Assembly: GCA_020831625.1 (NCBI GenBank)
Contig: JAFIGD010000029.1
Span: 1 to 62,081 of the forward strand
DNA from: Verrucomicrobiota bacterium
GTDB taxonomy: Bacteria; Verrucomicrobiota; Kiritimatiellia; SS1-B-03-39; UBA6053
Direction of reading: 5' to 3'
Length of the DNA stretch: 62,081 nt
Below, in pieces: positions 45,418-53,549 of this stretch (its first letter is position 1; every line of letters begins with the position of its first letter). Below the pieces are notes generated by a model. That model was given only the letters and a program-made list of their open reading frames with translations. It searched no databases and was not told the origin of the DNA. A program made the translations under genes and the position numbers.

Positions 45418-46995
45418 TCAAACAAACATCAGCACCGACACCGCCGTCAGCGCCAGCAGAATCCCGGCAAGCACGCGGGGATCCGCATACCAGGCGATTT
45501 TAGCATCCGCGGTCCGTGCGGACCATGTGAGGTCGGCAAGCGAGCCGGTCGCGGGACGGGGCTCGCGGGCGGCGGAAATCAGGAACACCAGTGCGGCGAC
45601 CGCAGTCAGAATCACTGCCGTATAGGTGAAGTGCAGGGTGTAAATGCCGAGCGCCTGCAACACAAAAAGCAGCAGCGACACCGCATGGGTGCCCATCAGG
45701 GTGATTAACCCGGTTTTGGCACCCCCGCGTCCCGTCATCACCCCCATGACAAACAACACGATCACCGGCGGAACCGCGAAGGTGAGGATTTGCTGCAGGT
45801 AATCAAACAGTCCGGCAAAATACTGGATCATGGGCGCCCAGATGGCGGCAATCACCATGAATACAAAGGTTGAAACCCGTCCGACATGCGCGGTTTCTTC
45901 TTCGGTCATGTTCGGCCTGCGGGGTTTGATGAAGTCGAGGGTCACCAGCGTCGAGGCGGAGTTCAGGGTGGAGTCGATGCTCGACATAATCGCCGCGATC
46001 AGGCCGGCCATCACCAGACCGAGAACACCCACCGGCAAATACTCACGCACCAGCGTCGGGAACACCTGGTCGGGATCGGTCAAATCCGGCAGCAACACCA
46101 CCGCCATCACACCCGGCAGCACCATAATGAACAGCGGGGTCAGTTTCAGAAAACCCGCCAGCAGCGCCCCGTAGCGGGCGTGATTCACATCTCTGGCCCC
46201 CAGCACCCGCTGGACGATGTATTGATTCATGCCCCAGTAGTAAAAACCCAGAAGCAGCACCCCGGTGAACATGCCCGGCCAGGGCAAATCCGGATCCGAG
46301 GGCGGACGGATCATGGAGAGATGCCCGTTAAACCGCTCGGATGCCTGAACCCCTTCCACCACCGCCGTCCAGGAGTAATCGAACTGGGCGAAGCAAATCA
46401 CCGCGAGGATGGCGGTGCCGACCAACAGGATCACCCCCTGAATCACATCCGTGAACACCACCGCCGCCAGTCCGCCCGCCATCGTATACACGCCGGCGAG
46501 CAGCGCCAGCACGATGCAGGTCACCCAAAGATTCAGCCCCGGGAAAAACACCTGCAGGACCATCGCCCCCGCGAACAGCGCTCCGGCGGTATCCACCACC
46601 AGACTGAGAAAAATATTCAGAGCCGAGAAATACCGCCGGGCTTTGGGGCCGTAGCGCTTCTCCAGAAATTCCGGCACGGTGCTGATCCGCGATTTGATGT
46701 AAAACGGAATCAACAGAAACATCATCAACACCAGAACAATCGACGTGCCCCACTCGTATGCGCTCACCGCCACCCCGTATCGGTAGGCGTTCCCCGCCAG
46801 CCCCACCAGTGTGGTGCTGGAGATATTGGAGGCGAACAGCGAAAACCCGATCACCGGCCAAACCAGTTTCCGCCCCGCCAGAAACAAGTCCTCCCCGCTG
46901 TGCGTCCGCTTCGCCACCCGGATACCAATCCAGACAATCGCGGCGAAATAAGCAAGAATAATCAAAATATCGATAATGTGGATCGGTAAGTTCAT
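45418..46995 (-). CDS. Sodium/solute symporter (SSS family)
   Basis: 525 residues with about 13 hydrophobic helices, usual for SSS transporters of the SGLT/PutP group. Family features are visible: SGEDLFLAGRKLVWPVIGFSL near the N terminus, GGLAAVVFTDVIQG in helix 5, and SSIDSTLNSASTLVTLDF in helix 8, which carries Na+-binding serines. It imports a sugar, acid or other solute with Na+. ATG 46995 fits the family start better than the one 12 codons upstream. The 3' end is duplicated at 32678. The nearby BMC sugar pathway makes a sugar substrate thinkable, but nothing in the sequence proves it. Confidence 0.85.
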   Translation of the reverse strand: MNLPIHIIDILIILAYFAAIVWIGIRVAKRTHSGEDLFLAGRKLVWPVIGFSLFASNISSTTLVGLAGNAYRYGVAVSAYEWGTSIVLVLMMFLLIPFYIKSRISTVPEFLEKRYGPKARRYFSALNIFLSLVVDTAGALFAGAMVLQVFFPGLNLWVTCIVLALLAGVYTMAGGLAAVVFTDVIQGVILLVGTAILAVICFAQFDYSWTAVVEGVQASERFNGHLSMIRPPSDPDLPWPGMFTGVLLLGFYYWGMNQYIVQRVLGARDVNHARYGALLAGFLKLTPLFIMVLPGVMAVVLLPDLTDPDQVFPTLVREYLPVGVLGLVMAGLIAAIMSSIDSTLNSASTLVTLDFIKPRRPNMTEEETAHVGRVSTFVFMVIAAIWAPMIQYFAGLFDYLQQILTFAVPPVIVLFVMGVMTGRGGAKTGLITLMGTHAVSLLLFVLQALGIYTLHFTYTAVILTAVAALVFLISAAREPRPATGSLADLTWSARTADAKIAWYADPRVLAGILLALTAVSVLMFV

Positions 46996-47108
46996 ACCAA
47001 CAGGGTAACCCGACCTCATACCAAAATGCAACCCTGTTTTTTCGATCGGGTGAATTCATGTTCATCCGTGATTGAATTCAGCCGGAAGTCCGTTATCTCA
47101 TATACAAT

Positions 47109-48029
47109 ATGGATTCTCCAGCCAAACGCGCCTCACTCAAGACTCTTCCTTTGCGGTACCGCATCTATCAAAAGGAGCGCCACCCCCTGTGGATGGCGGT
47201 CCCCATGGCCGCCGCCATCAGCTATTCCGGCGTCACCTTCTCCGCCATCATGGCGCACCGCGCCCCTCCGGGACTGGCCGTCTACCTGATCGCGTTCGTG
47301 GTGACGCTCTGCTTCCACCTGCAGCGCCGGATTGCCGATGACCTGCGGAACGTGCGCTTTGACCGCAAATACCAGCCCAACCGCCCCATTCCCCGCGGCC
47401 TGGTGTCTCCAAACGAACTGCGCCTGCTGTTTGCCGCTCTGCTCCCCCTGCAGGCACTGCTCTCTATGACGGTGCATATCCGAATGTTCGGTCCGCTGCT
47501 GATCACCACCGTGTTTCTCATGTTGCTGACCATGGGGGTGGGGCCGTTGCGCTGGAACAGCTTAAACCCGCTCTTCTATCTGTTTTTTCACCGGCTTGCC
47601 GCGCCTCTCACCGTTTTTTGCATATCCGCGTTGGAATGGCTTCCCCGGACCGGACACCCCCACCCGACCCTCTTTTTCCTGCTGACGGTCAGTTTTCTGA
47701 ACAGCTTCGCGCTGGAAATCGGCCGCAACTTCGACCTTCCCGGCGAAGGCGTTCCCGAATCCCGCAGCTATGCCAAGTTCTGGGGACCGCGCAAAGCGGC
47801 CGTGATCTGGTGGATGATGATCAACCTTGCGGCGATGTTTTCCAGCCTGACCCGGGTCATCCGCGGCGCGCCGGTGGACGGCATGCTGGTGTTGCTGGCG
47901 GGAGTTGTCGTCACCGGCGTTTTCGCCTACCGCGTGGCCGCAACCCTCAATCCGAAAACAGCCTCCCGACTCGCCGCACTCTCCAGCCTGTGGACCATCA
48001 CCATGTTCCTTACACTGGTACTGGGCTGA
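47109..48029 (+). CDS. UbiA-like prenyltransferase family protein
   Basis: 306 residues with about eight hydrophobic helices. The first Asp-rich motif is present (IADDLRNVRFD at 75-85, followed by RPIPRGLVS), as in UbiA aromatic prenyltransferases. A second motif occurs as FALEIGRNFDLP near 200. Membrane-bound. The polyprenyl acceptor is unknown. It runs toward hisA with a gap of 7 bases, so the two are cotranscribed. A copy of its last 110 bases lies at 49857 as part of a tandem duplication, with considerable divergence. Confidence 0.75.
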   Translation: MDSPAKRASLKTLPLRYRIYQKERHPLWMAVPMAAAISYSGVTFSAIMAHRAPPGLAVYLIAFVVTLCFHLQRRIADDLRNVRFDRKYQPNRPIPRGLVSPNELRLLFAALLPLQALLSMTVHIRMFGPLLITTVFLMLLTMGVGPLRWNSLNPLFYLFFHRLAAPLTVFCISALEWLPRTGHPHPTLFFLLTVSFLNSFALEIGRNFDLPGEGVPESRSYAKFWGPRKAAVIWWMMINLAAMFSSLTRVIRGAPVDGMLVLLAGVVVTGVFAYRVAATLNPKTASRLAALSSLWTITMFLTLVLG

Positions 48030-48036
48030 CCACGTC

Positions 48037-48807
48037 ATGACCCGCTTCCGCCCCTGCATTGATCTCCACAACGGCCGCGTGAAGCAAATCGTGGGCGGAA
48101 CCCTCCGCAACGAAGACGAGCCCCGAACCAATTTCGTCAGCCCGAACGGCGCCGACTGGTTTGCGAACCGCTACCGCGAAGACAACCTCACCGGCGGTCA
48201 TGTCATCCAACTCGGTCCCGGAAATCAGGAGGCCGCCGAACAGGCCCTCGCCGCCTGGCCGAAGGGCCTGCAGCTCGGCGGCGGCATCCGCGAAGACAAC
48301 GCCCTGGCCTGGCTCGAAAACGGCGCCGACAAAATCATCGTCACCTCCTGGCTCTTTGACGAACACGCCCGTTTCCAGCCCAAACGCATGGAACAATTGG
48401 CCCGCCTCGTCGGTCCCGAACATCTGGTCATCGACCTCAGTTGCCGCGGACGCTTTCCCGATTGGCGCGTGGCCATGAACCGCTGGCAAACCCCCACCGA
48501 CCTGGCCGTCAACGCCGAAACGCTCGCCTTCATGGCTGATTTCTGCTCTGAATTTCTCATTCACGCCGCCGATGTCGAAGGCCTCAAAGCCGGCATGGAC
48601 GAGGACCTCATCCGCATGTTGGGAGCCGAATCCCCCCTCCCCGTCACCTACGCCGGCGGGGCCTCCCGCTTCGAGGATCTCGCCCGAACCGAAAGCCTCA
48701 GCCAGGGCCGGGTCGACCTCACCATCGGCTCCGCCCTCGATCTCTTCGGCGGAACCATCCCCTACGCCGACTGCGTCGCCTGGAACCGGCGTGAACACTC
48801 TAAATAA
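48037..48807 (+). CDS. hisA: Eukaryote-type HisA isomerase, copy 1
   Basis: 256 residues. The N terminus FRPCIDLHNGRVKQIVGGTL is the eukaryote/HIS6-type version of HisA, with catalytic Asp in CIDLHNG. It converts ProFAR to PRFAR, fourth step of histidine synthesis, in a TIM barrel. The other catalytic Asp should be in LVIDLSC (near residue 132) and the phosphate loop in the C-terminal half (AGGAS, GSALDLFGG). ATG 48037 gives the family start. A second copy at 49974 is almost identical except for a few bases near the start and the last codons. No other his genes are present. Confidence 0.87.
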   Translation: MTRFRPCIDLHNGRVKQIVGGTLRNEDEPRTNFVSPNGADWFANRYREDNLTGGHVIQLGPGNQEAAEQALAAWPKGLQLGGGIREDNALAWLENGADKIIVTSWLFDEHARFQPKRMEQLARLVGPEHLVIDLSCRGRFPDWRVAMNRWQTPTDLAVNAETLAFMADFCSEFLIHAADVEGLKAGMDEDLIRMLGAESPLPVTYAGGASRFEDLARTESLSQGRVDLTIGSALDLFGGTIPYADCVAWNRREHSK

Positions 48808-48868
48808 TAAACATCCGCCTAAAGATTTTGACTCAGATGCACGCTTTACAGACCAGCAGGATCGCACC

Positions 48869-49564
48869 ATGAAAAAATACTGGGCCTTTTGGTGTTTATT
48901 TCCTGCACAGGTTGCCTTTGCCCAACCTTTCGAAACCTTTGAGGAAGCGGAGTACTTCTTTAATAATGATACGTTCTATTGGCCCATGTTTATTTTGTGC
49001 CTCGGACTCGCCGGATCCGTACTTGCACTGGCATTTCGGATGGCCGTGCAACACCCGCCGCCCCCTTCAAACCTGAAGGCATTGAGCGCGGCACACCCGG
49101 AATATAACCGCTTGGGAGGATGGCTGGTGATTCCAATGCTGGGTCTCATCATCAAGGCGGCCGGAGGTATCCTTTCCTGCTTCGGGTTTGGATTGGCGGT
49201 TTTTCGCTGGAACTTCTGGATCCTCTTGGGGGAGATCGGCAAAGAACCCGGAAGTTTCATAAACGGCACCTCCTTTATCGGACTGATGATTCTGTATATT
49301 TGGCCCGCATTTTTTCTTCCTGTGCTCCTCGTGCAGTTTTTCAAAAGAAAATCCGTGGTTCCCGCAATGATCATCGTCTACACGCTCACCTCATTGCTGA
49401 TCACGCTGGGCAACTACATCCTTTTTATATGGGCTGGATTGGACAGTTCCGGCTACACCACCGGCTTCTTTCTGGGACAATTCGCTGTGGTCTGTATTTT
49501 CAAAATCCCATGGCTGTTCTATTTTGTTCAATCGGAACGCGTTAAAGTGTACTTCAGCCACTGA
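48869..49564 (+). CDS. DUF2569-like membrane protein
   Basis: 231 residues. A signal-like N terminus (WAFWCLFPAQVAFAQ) is followed by at least four hydrophobic helices (WPMFILCLGLAGSVLALAF, LGGWLVIPMLGLIIKAAGGI, LYIWPAFFLPVLLVQFF, SLLITLGNYILFIWAGL), and the RLGGWLVIPMLGL motif is the DUF2569 hallmark. Function unknown, inner membrane. The duplicated segment downstream has lost this gene to vapBC: only its last six codons remain there (51388-51406). Confidence 0.75.
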   Translation: MKKYWAFWCLFPAQVAFAQPFETFEEAEYFFNNDTFYWPMFILCLGLAGSVLALAFRMAVQHPPPPSNLKALSAAHPEYNRLGGWLVIPMLGLIIKAAGGILSCFGFGLAVFRWNFWILLGEIGKEPGSFINGTSFIGLMILYIWPAFFLPVLLVQFFKRKSVVPAMIIVYTLTSLLITLGNYILFIWAGLDSSGYTTGFFLGQFAVVCIFKIPWLFYFVQSERVKVYFSH

Positions 49565-49619
49565 TGAGGCAAACAGTCACGGATTCAAGATCGGATTCGT
49601 GAGGGAGTTCGGGTTGAGA

Positions 49620-49855
49620 TTACGCCAATAAACGTGCGATAATGTCGTGGCTTTCCTCTTCAATTCCAAGGTCGCTCTCGGCTTTGCCCGCCCGTACCAA
49701 TACCGCGCATTAGACAGGTCGCCCTCCTCGCGGTGCAGATTGGCGTGAACCTAGGCGCCGTCCAGAAGGTCTCCCTGCTGGCATAACGCGTGGGCTTTCT
49801 CCCAATTTCCCTTTTCCGCATACCAGAGGGCCTGCAAAGGAGGCCCCCAGTCGGC
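49620..49855 (-). pseudogene. Truncated copy of the TPR-like gene at 51461
   Basis: Matches the C-terminal two thirds of the gene at 51461-51823. A TAG replaces the Trp codon of DGAWVHANL, and the 5' end is cut at the duplication junction (49855/49857). Inactive. Confidence 0.8.
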
Positions 49856-49856
49856 A

Positions 49857-49966
49857 TTTTCGCCTACCGCGTGGCCTCCACCCTCAACCCCAAAGCCGCC
49901 GCCCGCCTCGACACCCTCTCCAGCCTGTGGACCATCACCATGTTCCTCACCGTCGTGCTGGGCTGA
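49857..49966 (+). pseudogene. 3' fragment of the UbiA-like gene
   Basis: Corresponds to 47920-48029, from TTTTCGCCTACCGCGTGGCC to the stop. Several substitutions occur, many more than in the following hisA copy. Marks the left edge of the second duplication unit. Confidence 0.85.
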
Positions 49967-49973
49967 GCGCACC

Positions 49974-50741
49974 ATGACCCGCTTCCGTCCCTGCATCGAT
50001 CTCCACAACGGCCGCGTGAAGCAAATCGTGGGCGGAACCCTCCGCAACGAAGACGAGCCCCGAACCAATTTCGTCAGCCCGAACGGCGCCGACTGGTTTG
50101 CGAACCGCTACCGCGAAGACAACCTCACCGGCGGTCATGTCATCCAACTCGGTCCCGGAAATCAGGAGGCCGCCGAACAGGCCCTCGCCGCCTGGCCGAA
50201 GGGCCTGCAGCTCGGCGGCGGCATCCGCGAAGACAACGCCCTGGCCTGGCTCGAAAACGGCGCCGACAAAATCATCGTCACCTCCTGGCTCTTTGACGAA
50301 CACGCCCGTTTCCAGCCCAAACGCATGGAACAATTGGCCCGCCTCGTCGGTCCCGAACATCTGGTCATCGACCTCAGTTGCCGCGGACGCTTTCCCGATT
50401 GGCGCGTGGCCATGAACCGCTGGCAAACCCCCACCGACCTGGCCGTCAACGCCGAAACGCTCGCCTTCATGGCTGATTTCTGCTCTGAATTTCTCATTCA
50501 CGCCGCCGATGTCGAAGGCCTCAAAGCCGGCATGGACGAGGACCTCATCCGCATGTTGGGAGCCGAATCCCCCCTCCCCGTCACCTACGCCGGCGGGGCC
50601 TCCCGCTTCGAGGATCTCGCCCGAACCGAAAGCCTCAGCCAGGGCCGGGTCGACCTCACCATCGGCTCCGCCCTCGATCTCTTCGGCGGAACCATCCCCT
50701 ACGCCGACTGCGTCGCCTGGAACCGGCGGGAACAAATCTAG
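49974..50741 (+). CDS. hisA: Eukaryote-type HisA isomerase, copy 2
   Basis: 255 residues, identical in protein to copy 1 except for the last residues (NRREQI instead of NRREHSK). At DNA level I see two differences in the first 30 bases and none until the final codons. The UbiA tail just before it and the TPR fragment after it differ much more, so the two hisA copies look recently homogenised by gene conversion, or are under strong selection. Same reaction as copy 1. It is followed 21 bases after its stop by the vapBC promoter. Confidence 0.87.
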   Translation: MTRFRPCIDLHNGRVKQIVGGTLRNEDEPRTNFVSPNGADWFANRYREDNLTGGHVIQLGPGNQEAAEQALAAWPKGLQLGGGIREDNALAWLENGADKIIVTSWLFDEHARFQPKRMEQLARLVGPEHLVIDLSCRGRFPDWRVAMNRWQTPTDLAVNAETLAFMADFCSEFLIHAADVEGLKAGMDEDLIRMLGAESPLPVTYAGGASRFEDLARTESLSQGRVDLTIGSALDLFGGTIPYADCVAWNRREQI

Positions 50742-50762
50742 CCGATATACGGCCCCGCAATA

Positions 50763-50793
50763 TTGACAGATAACGTTATCATGTTTATGATAA
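50763..50793 (+). promoter_or_regulatory. vapBC promoter with overlapping operator
   Basis: TTGACA (50763-50768), 17-bp spacer, TATGAT (50786-50791); ATG 7 bases on at 50798. A perfect inverted repeat TTATCAT-GTTT-ATGATAA (50776-50793) covers the -10, a fitting VapB autorepression site. Confidence 0.7.
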
Positions 50794-50797
50794 CATA

Positions 50798-51013
50798 ATG
50801 AGAACGATAGTTGATATTCCAGATCAGACCCTACCCATCCTGGATCATTATGCCAAAACGCATAAGCTTTCACGAGCGGCGGTAATCCGCAAGGCGATCG
50901 GACTTTATTTGGATAACGTTTCAACCGACCCGGATGAAGCATTTGGCCTTTGGCGTGAACGGGAGGTGGACGGGGTGTCCTACCAGGAAAATCTTCGGAA
51001 AGAATGGGATTAA
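50798..51013 (+). CDS. vapB: VapB-type antitoxin (ribbon-helix-helix)
   Basis: 71 residues. The N-terminal half (RTIVDIPDQTLPILDHYA, LSRAAVIRKAIGLYL) is a CopG/MetJ-like ribbon-helix-helix that would bind the palindrome at 50776. The C-terminal part (FGLWREREVDGVSYQENLR) is the toxin-wrapping segment. It is directly followed by vapC. Confidence 0.85.
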   Translation: MRTIVDIPDQTLPILDHYAKTHKLSRAAVIRKAIGLYLDNVSTDPDEAFGLWREREVDGVSYQENLRKEWD

Positions 51014-51379
51014 GTGAAGGCGGTACTGGATACCAATATTCTGATTGATTATCTCAGAGGAATCCCTTCGGCCAAAGAGGAAATCCTAAGGTATCGTTCC
51101 CCACTGATCAGTATCCTGACTAAAATGGAAGTTTTGGCAGGAGTAAAAGATACCGACGAGGAAGCCCGAATAAGAACATTTTTAGCCCGGTTTCAGATGA
51201 TTGGCCTGGAGGATACCATTGCCGAGCGGGCAATTCAGCTTCGGAAATCGTTACGAATCAAAATGCCGGATGCGATTATTTATGCGACAGCACAGCAGGA
51301 GGATTGCCTTTTGGTAACTCGGAACACCAAGGATTTTCCAAGCGATCTTCCCGATGTGCGATGTCCCTACACGTTGTAA
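51014..51379 (+). CDS. vapC: VapC-type PIN-domain toxin
   Basis: 121 residues from GTG 51014, right behind the vapB stop. PIN-domain acidic residues: D6 in VLDTNILIDYL, E39 in LTKMEVLAG, D in MPDAIIYATA near 90 and a final Asp in TKDF. It is a Mg2+-dependent RNase in studied members, often cutting tRNA. The cassette 50733-51387 replaces the DUF2569 gene of the parental duplication unit. Confidence 0.87.
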   Translation: MKAVLDTNILIDYLRGIPSAKEEILRYRSPLISILTKMEVLAGVKDTDEEARIRTFLARFQMIGLEDTIAERAIQLRKSLRIKMPDAIIYATAQQEDCLLVTRNTKDFPSDLPDVRCPYTL

Positions 51380-51460
51380 ATCGCGCAAGTGTACTTCAGC
51401 CACTGATGAGGAAAAAATCACGGATTCAAGATCGGATTCGTGAGGGCATTCGGATTGATA

Positions 51461-51823
51461 TTACGCCAATAAACTTGCGATGATATCGCGGCGTTCCTCT
51501 TCAATACTCTGATTGCTCTCGGATTTGCCCGCCCGCTGATACCAGTACCGCGCATTGGACAGGTCGCCCTCCTCGCGGTGCAGGTTGGCGTGTACCCAGG
51601 CGCCGTCCGGAAGGTCTCCCTGCTGGCATAACTCGTGGGCTTTCTCCCAATTTCCTTTCTCCGCATACCAGAGGGCCTGCAAAGGAGGCCCCCAGTCGGC
51701 CTCCGGGGTGTCGTGTTGGCGGCAGTGGTGGAGAAAATCGGAAAGAGTGTTCATGTCGTCATTTTGCATCGGAACATTCAAATGTGCAAGGCTGTAATGG
51801 TTTAAATCAGCATCACGCATCAT
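51461..51823 (-). CDS. TPR-like hypothetical protein
   Basis: 120 residues, helical. The centre has [24 protein letters not shown] and [26 protein letters not shown], two helix-pair repeats like tetratricopeptides. The start at 51823 overlaps the ferredoxin gene by 11 bases; ATG 51754 is possible and fits many relatives better. Encoded after the ferredoxin on the same strand. A broken copy lies at 49620. Confidence 0.65.
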   Translation of the reverse strand: MMRDADLNHYSLAHLNVPMQNDDMNTLSDFLHHCRQHDTPEADWGPPLQALWYAEKGNWEKAHELCQQGDLPDGAWVHANLHREEGDLSNARYWYQRAGKSESNQSIEEERRDIIASLLA

Positions 51824-52196
51824 GCGTCTCTCTGTTCTCCATCCCGATTTGATATGCCTCTACACGTTCGCCTCCGATCAGATGCTGCTGAATGATTTTT
51901 TCCAGGACATCAGGCGAGCAGGAGTGATACCAAACGCCCTCCGGATAGACAACCGCCACCGGCCCGTGACAACAGACCCGAAGGCAGTTCGCTTTGGTCC
52001 GGGCCACGCCACCCTTCTCAGATAAACCCAGTTCCTTCAGCCGTTTCTTGAGATAGTTCCAGCTCTCCAGGCCCTGTTCCCGGGAACAACAGTCCGCCTC
52101 CGTCTGATCGCAACAAAGAAAAATGTGATGGCGAATCGAATCCAACCCGGCATTCTTCGCACAGGCCAACACTTCAGCGCTGGGGGATATATTCAT
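51813..52196 (-). CDS. Thioredoxin-like [2Fe-2S] ferredoxin
   Basis: 127 residues. Cysteines in [12 protein letters not shown] and [18 protein letters not shown] fit the COG3411 thioredoxin-fold [2Fe-2S] ferredoxins, whose cluster is bound by two Cys pairs. It probably carries electrons in the cytoplasm; partner unknown. It overlaps the TPR-like gene by 11 bases, so they form an operon. Confidence 0.78.
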   Translation of the reverse strand: MNISPSAEVLACAKNAGLDSIRHHIFLCCDQTEADCCSREQGLESWNYLKKRLKELGLSEKGGVARTKANCLRVCCHGPVAVVYPEGVWYHSCSPDVLEKIIQQHLIGGERVEAYQIGMENRETHDA

Positions 52197-52208
52197 AGAA
52201 ACTTCATA

Positions 52209-52628
52209 TCATGTGATAGTTGTATGTCTCACGCCCAGTTTACAGAATGACTGAAAACAAATATTCAGGCCAATGTTCAGTGAGCTTAATGCCGTGTGGA
52301 GATCCGGATCGATAAATAATTCAGCCATTTCCCTGCCGTAAACCGATACCGAAACATATGCATCAAAGGTGGCTGTCAGTTTCTCAATTTGGGTCGACTT
52401 CAGGAGTAACGTATCCAGAAAGTGGCGGAAATGTTTTTCAAAATCATCCTGGTCGCAAAGCCGGATGAGTTCCCATGAACCGTCTTTGTGCCGACTTTTC
52501 CCATTACGACGCAGGTCACCAGGTTTGTGAGACGTGTCCGGTTCAAGGCACATGATTTTCGTCACGATGTCCGGATTTAAATTCTTTCCGAAAAAAATTA
52601 AACTGATCTTGGTGTTTGGCTGAGTCAT
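52209..52628 (-). CDS. DUF4279-family protein
   Basis: 139 residues. The pattern FFGKNLNPDIVTKIMCLEPD, GDLRRNGKSR and WELIRLCDQDDFEKHFRHFL fits DUF4279, a small immunity-like family of unknown function often found in accessory regions. It lies 12 bases upstream of the ferredoxin gene on the same strand. Confidence 0.65.
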   Translation of the reverse strand: MTQPNTKISLIFFGKNLNPDIVTKIMCLEPDTSHKPGDLRRNGKSRHKDGSWELIRLCDQDDFEKHFRHFLDTLLLKSTQIEKLTATFDAYVSVSVYGREMAELFIDPDLHTALSSLNIGLNICFQSFCKLGVRHTTIT

Positions 52629-52688
52629 TTCTACTGTTTCCTGCTATGAGCCCAGGCGTGCTGGGCTGACAGGGTGTAACCGAGGATT

Positions 52689-53123
52689 TCAATCCACGGA
52701 TGGATTATAATATTTTTCCCCACCCGCCTCCCGCAAAAGGCGCAGTCGTTCGGTGCTTGATTCAGGATAAGGCCTTTCAGATGTCTCGATTTCTTCGCAA
52801 AGTCGGCGTTCGATGGAGTCTCCAACCCATTCGTTCAGGCTCTGTCCAGCGATTTTGGCATAGATGGCGGCTTGCCGATGGATTTCCGGCGCGACTCGGA
52901 TTTGAAAAGTGCCGGAAAACGGACGCTCGGGTTCTTTCCCGACTTGCTTACAGGTTTCGAGATAGTCATCGACAGCGGTTTCAAATTCTGTTCGAAGGCC
53001 CGTAACGGATTCCGATTCATATGTCACCAGATCGTCAATGAATACTATTTTACCATGCAGGCAGCCGTCCTTGTGGCTGATTTCCGCCGAACCCAAATAG
53101 TCTTTGTATTTCATGTGATTCAT
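52689..53123 (-). CDS. hicB: HicB-type antitoxin
   Basis: 144 residues. The partial RNase-H-like fold of HicB is visible (GSAEISHKDGCLHGKIVFIDD, VTGLRTEFETAVDDYLETC), followed by a ribbon-helix-helix (GTFQIRVAPEIHRQAAIYA, LNEWVGDSIERRL). It neutralises HicA and represses the operon. Overlaps hicA by 4 bases (53120-53123). Confidence 0.84.
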   Translation of the reverse strand: MNHMKYKDYLGSAEISHKDGCLHGKIVFIDDLVTYESESVTGLRTEFETAVDDYLETCKQVGKEPERPFSGTFQIRVAPEIHRQAAIYAKIAGQSLNEWVGDSIERRLCEEIETSERPYPESSTERLRLLREAGGEKYYNPSVD

Positions 53124-53368
53124 AACAATCCCGCGTCTTTTAATTTCTGATGCACTTCTTTCAGGGCGTAGGCTTTTAGGACCTTCCGGGGGTGTGGTTC
53201 GTGTAAGTTGATGATGCTATTCAGGGCTTGGTTGTAAAATTTCCGGCGCGACCCATGGTTTTTAAGCTCATGGTAACCAAATAGTTTCAGCAAGGCCTGA
53301 AGTTCAGTCCATTCGAAGTCCGACGGCAGTTGTAAAAAACGTCGAATCAACTTCTCTTTCCTACTCAT
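53120..53368 (-). CDS. hicA: HicA-type mRNA interferase toxin
   Basis: 82 residues, normal length. The double-stranded-RNA-binding-like fold shows RFLQLPSDFEWTELQALLKLFGY, GSRRKF and the end NLHEPHPRKVLKAYALKEV; family members use the His in a GSH/GSR and a LHxPHP-like region. It degrades mRNA. A Shine-Dalgarno-like AAAGG lies before the ATG, so this module is not leaderless. From 53369 to 53549 no gene is seen; it should hold the hicAB promoter. Confidence 0.83.
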   Translation of the reverse strand: MSRKEKLIRRFLQLPSDFEWTELQALLKLFGYHELKNHGSRRKFYNQALNSIINLHEPHPRKVLKAYALKEVHQKLKDAGLL

Positions 53369-53549
53369 AAATCAGCCTTTAGGATTTTGCAATTATTTTT
53401 TAGTTGCATATAGTTTTAACAAGTCCCAACCCCACCAAAACCCTAAGAAATTCTACGTCCTGGATATCTGTCTTGACTCCCATCCCTTCAGATTGCCTGG
53501 CGGGCGGTAAACGAAAAGAAAAAGTGGGAAAATCCCCCACCCTCTCTGT

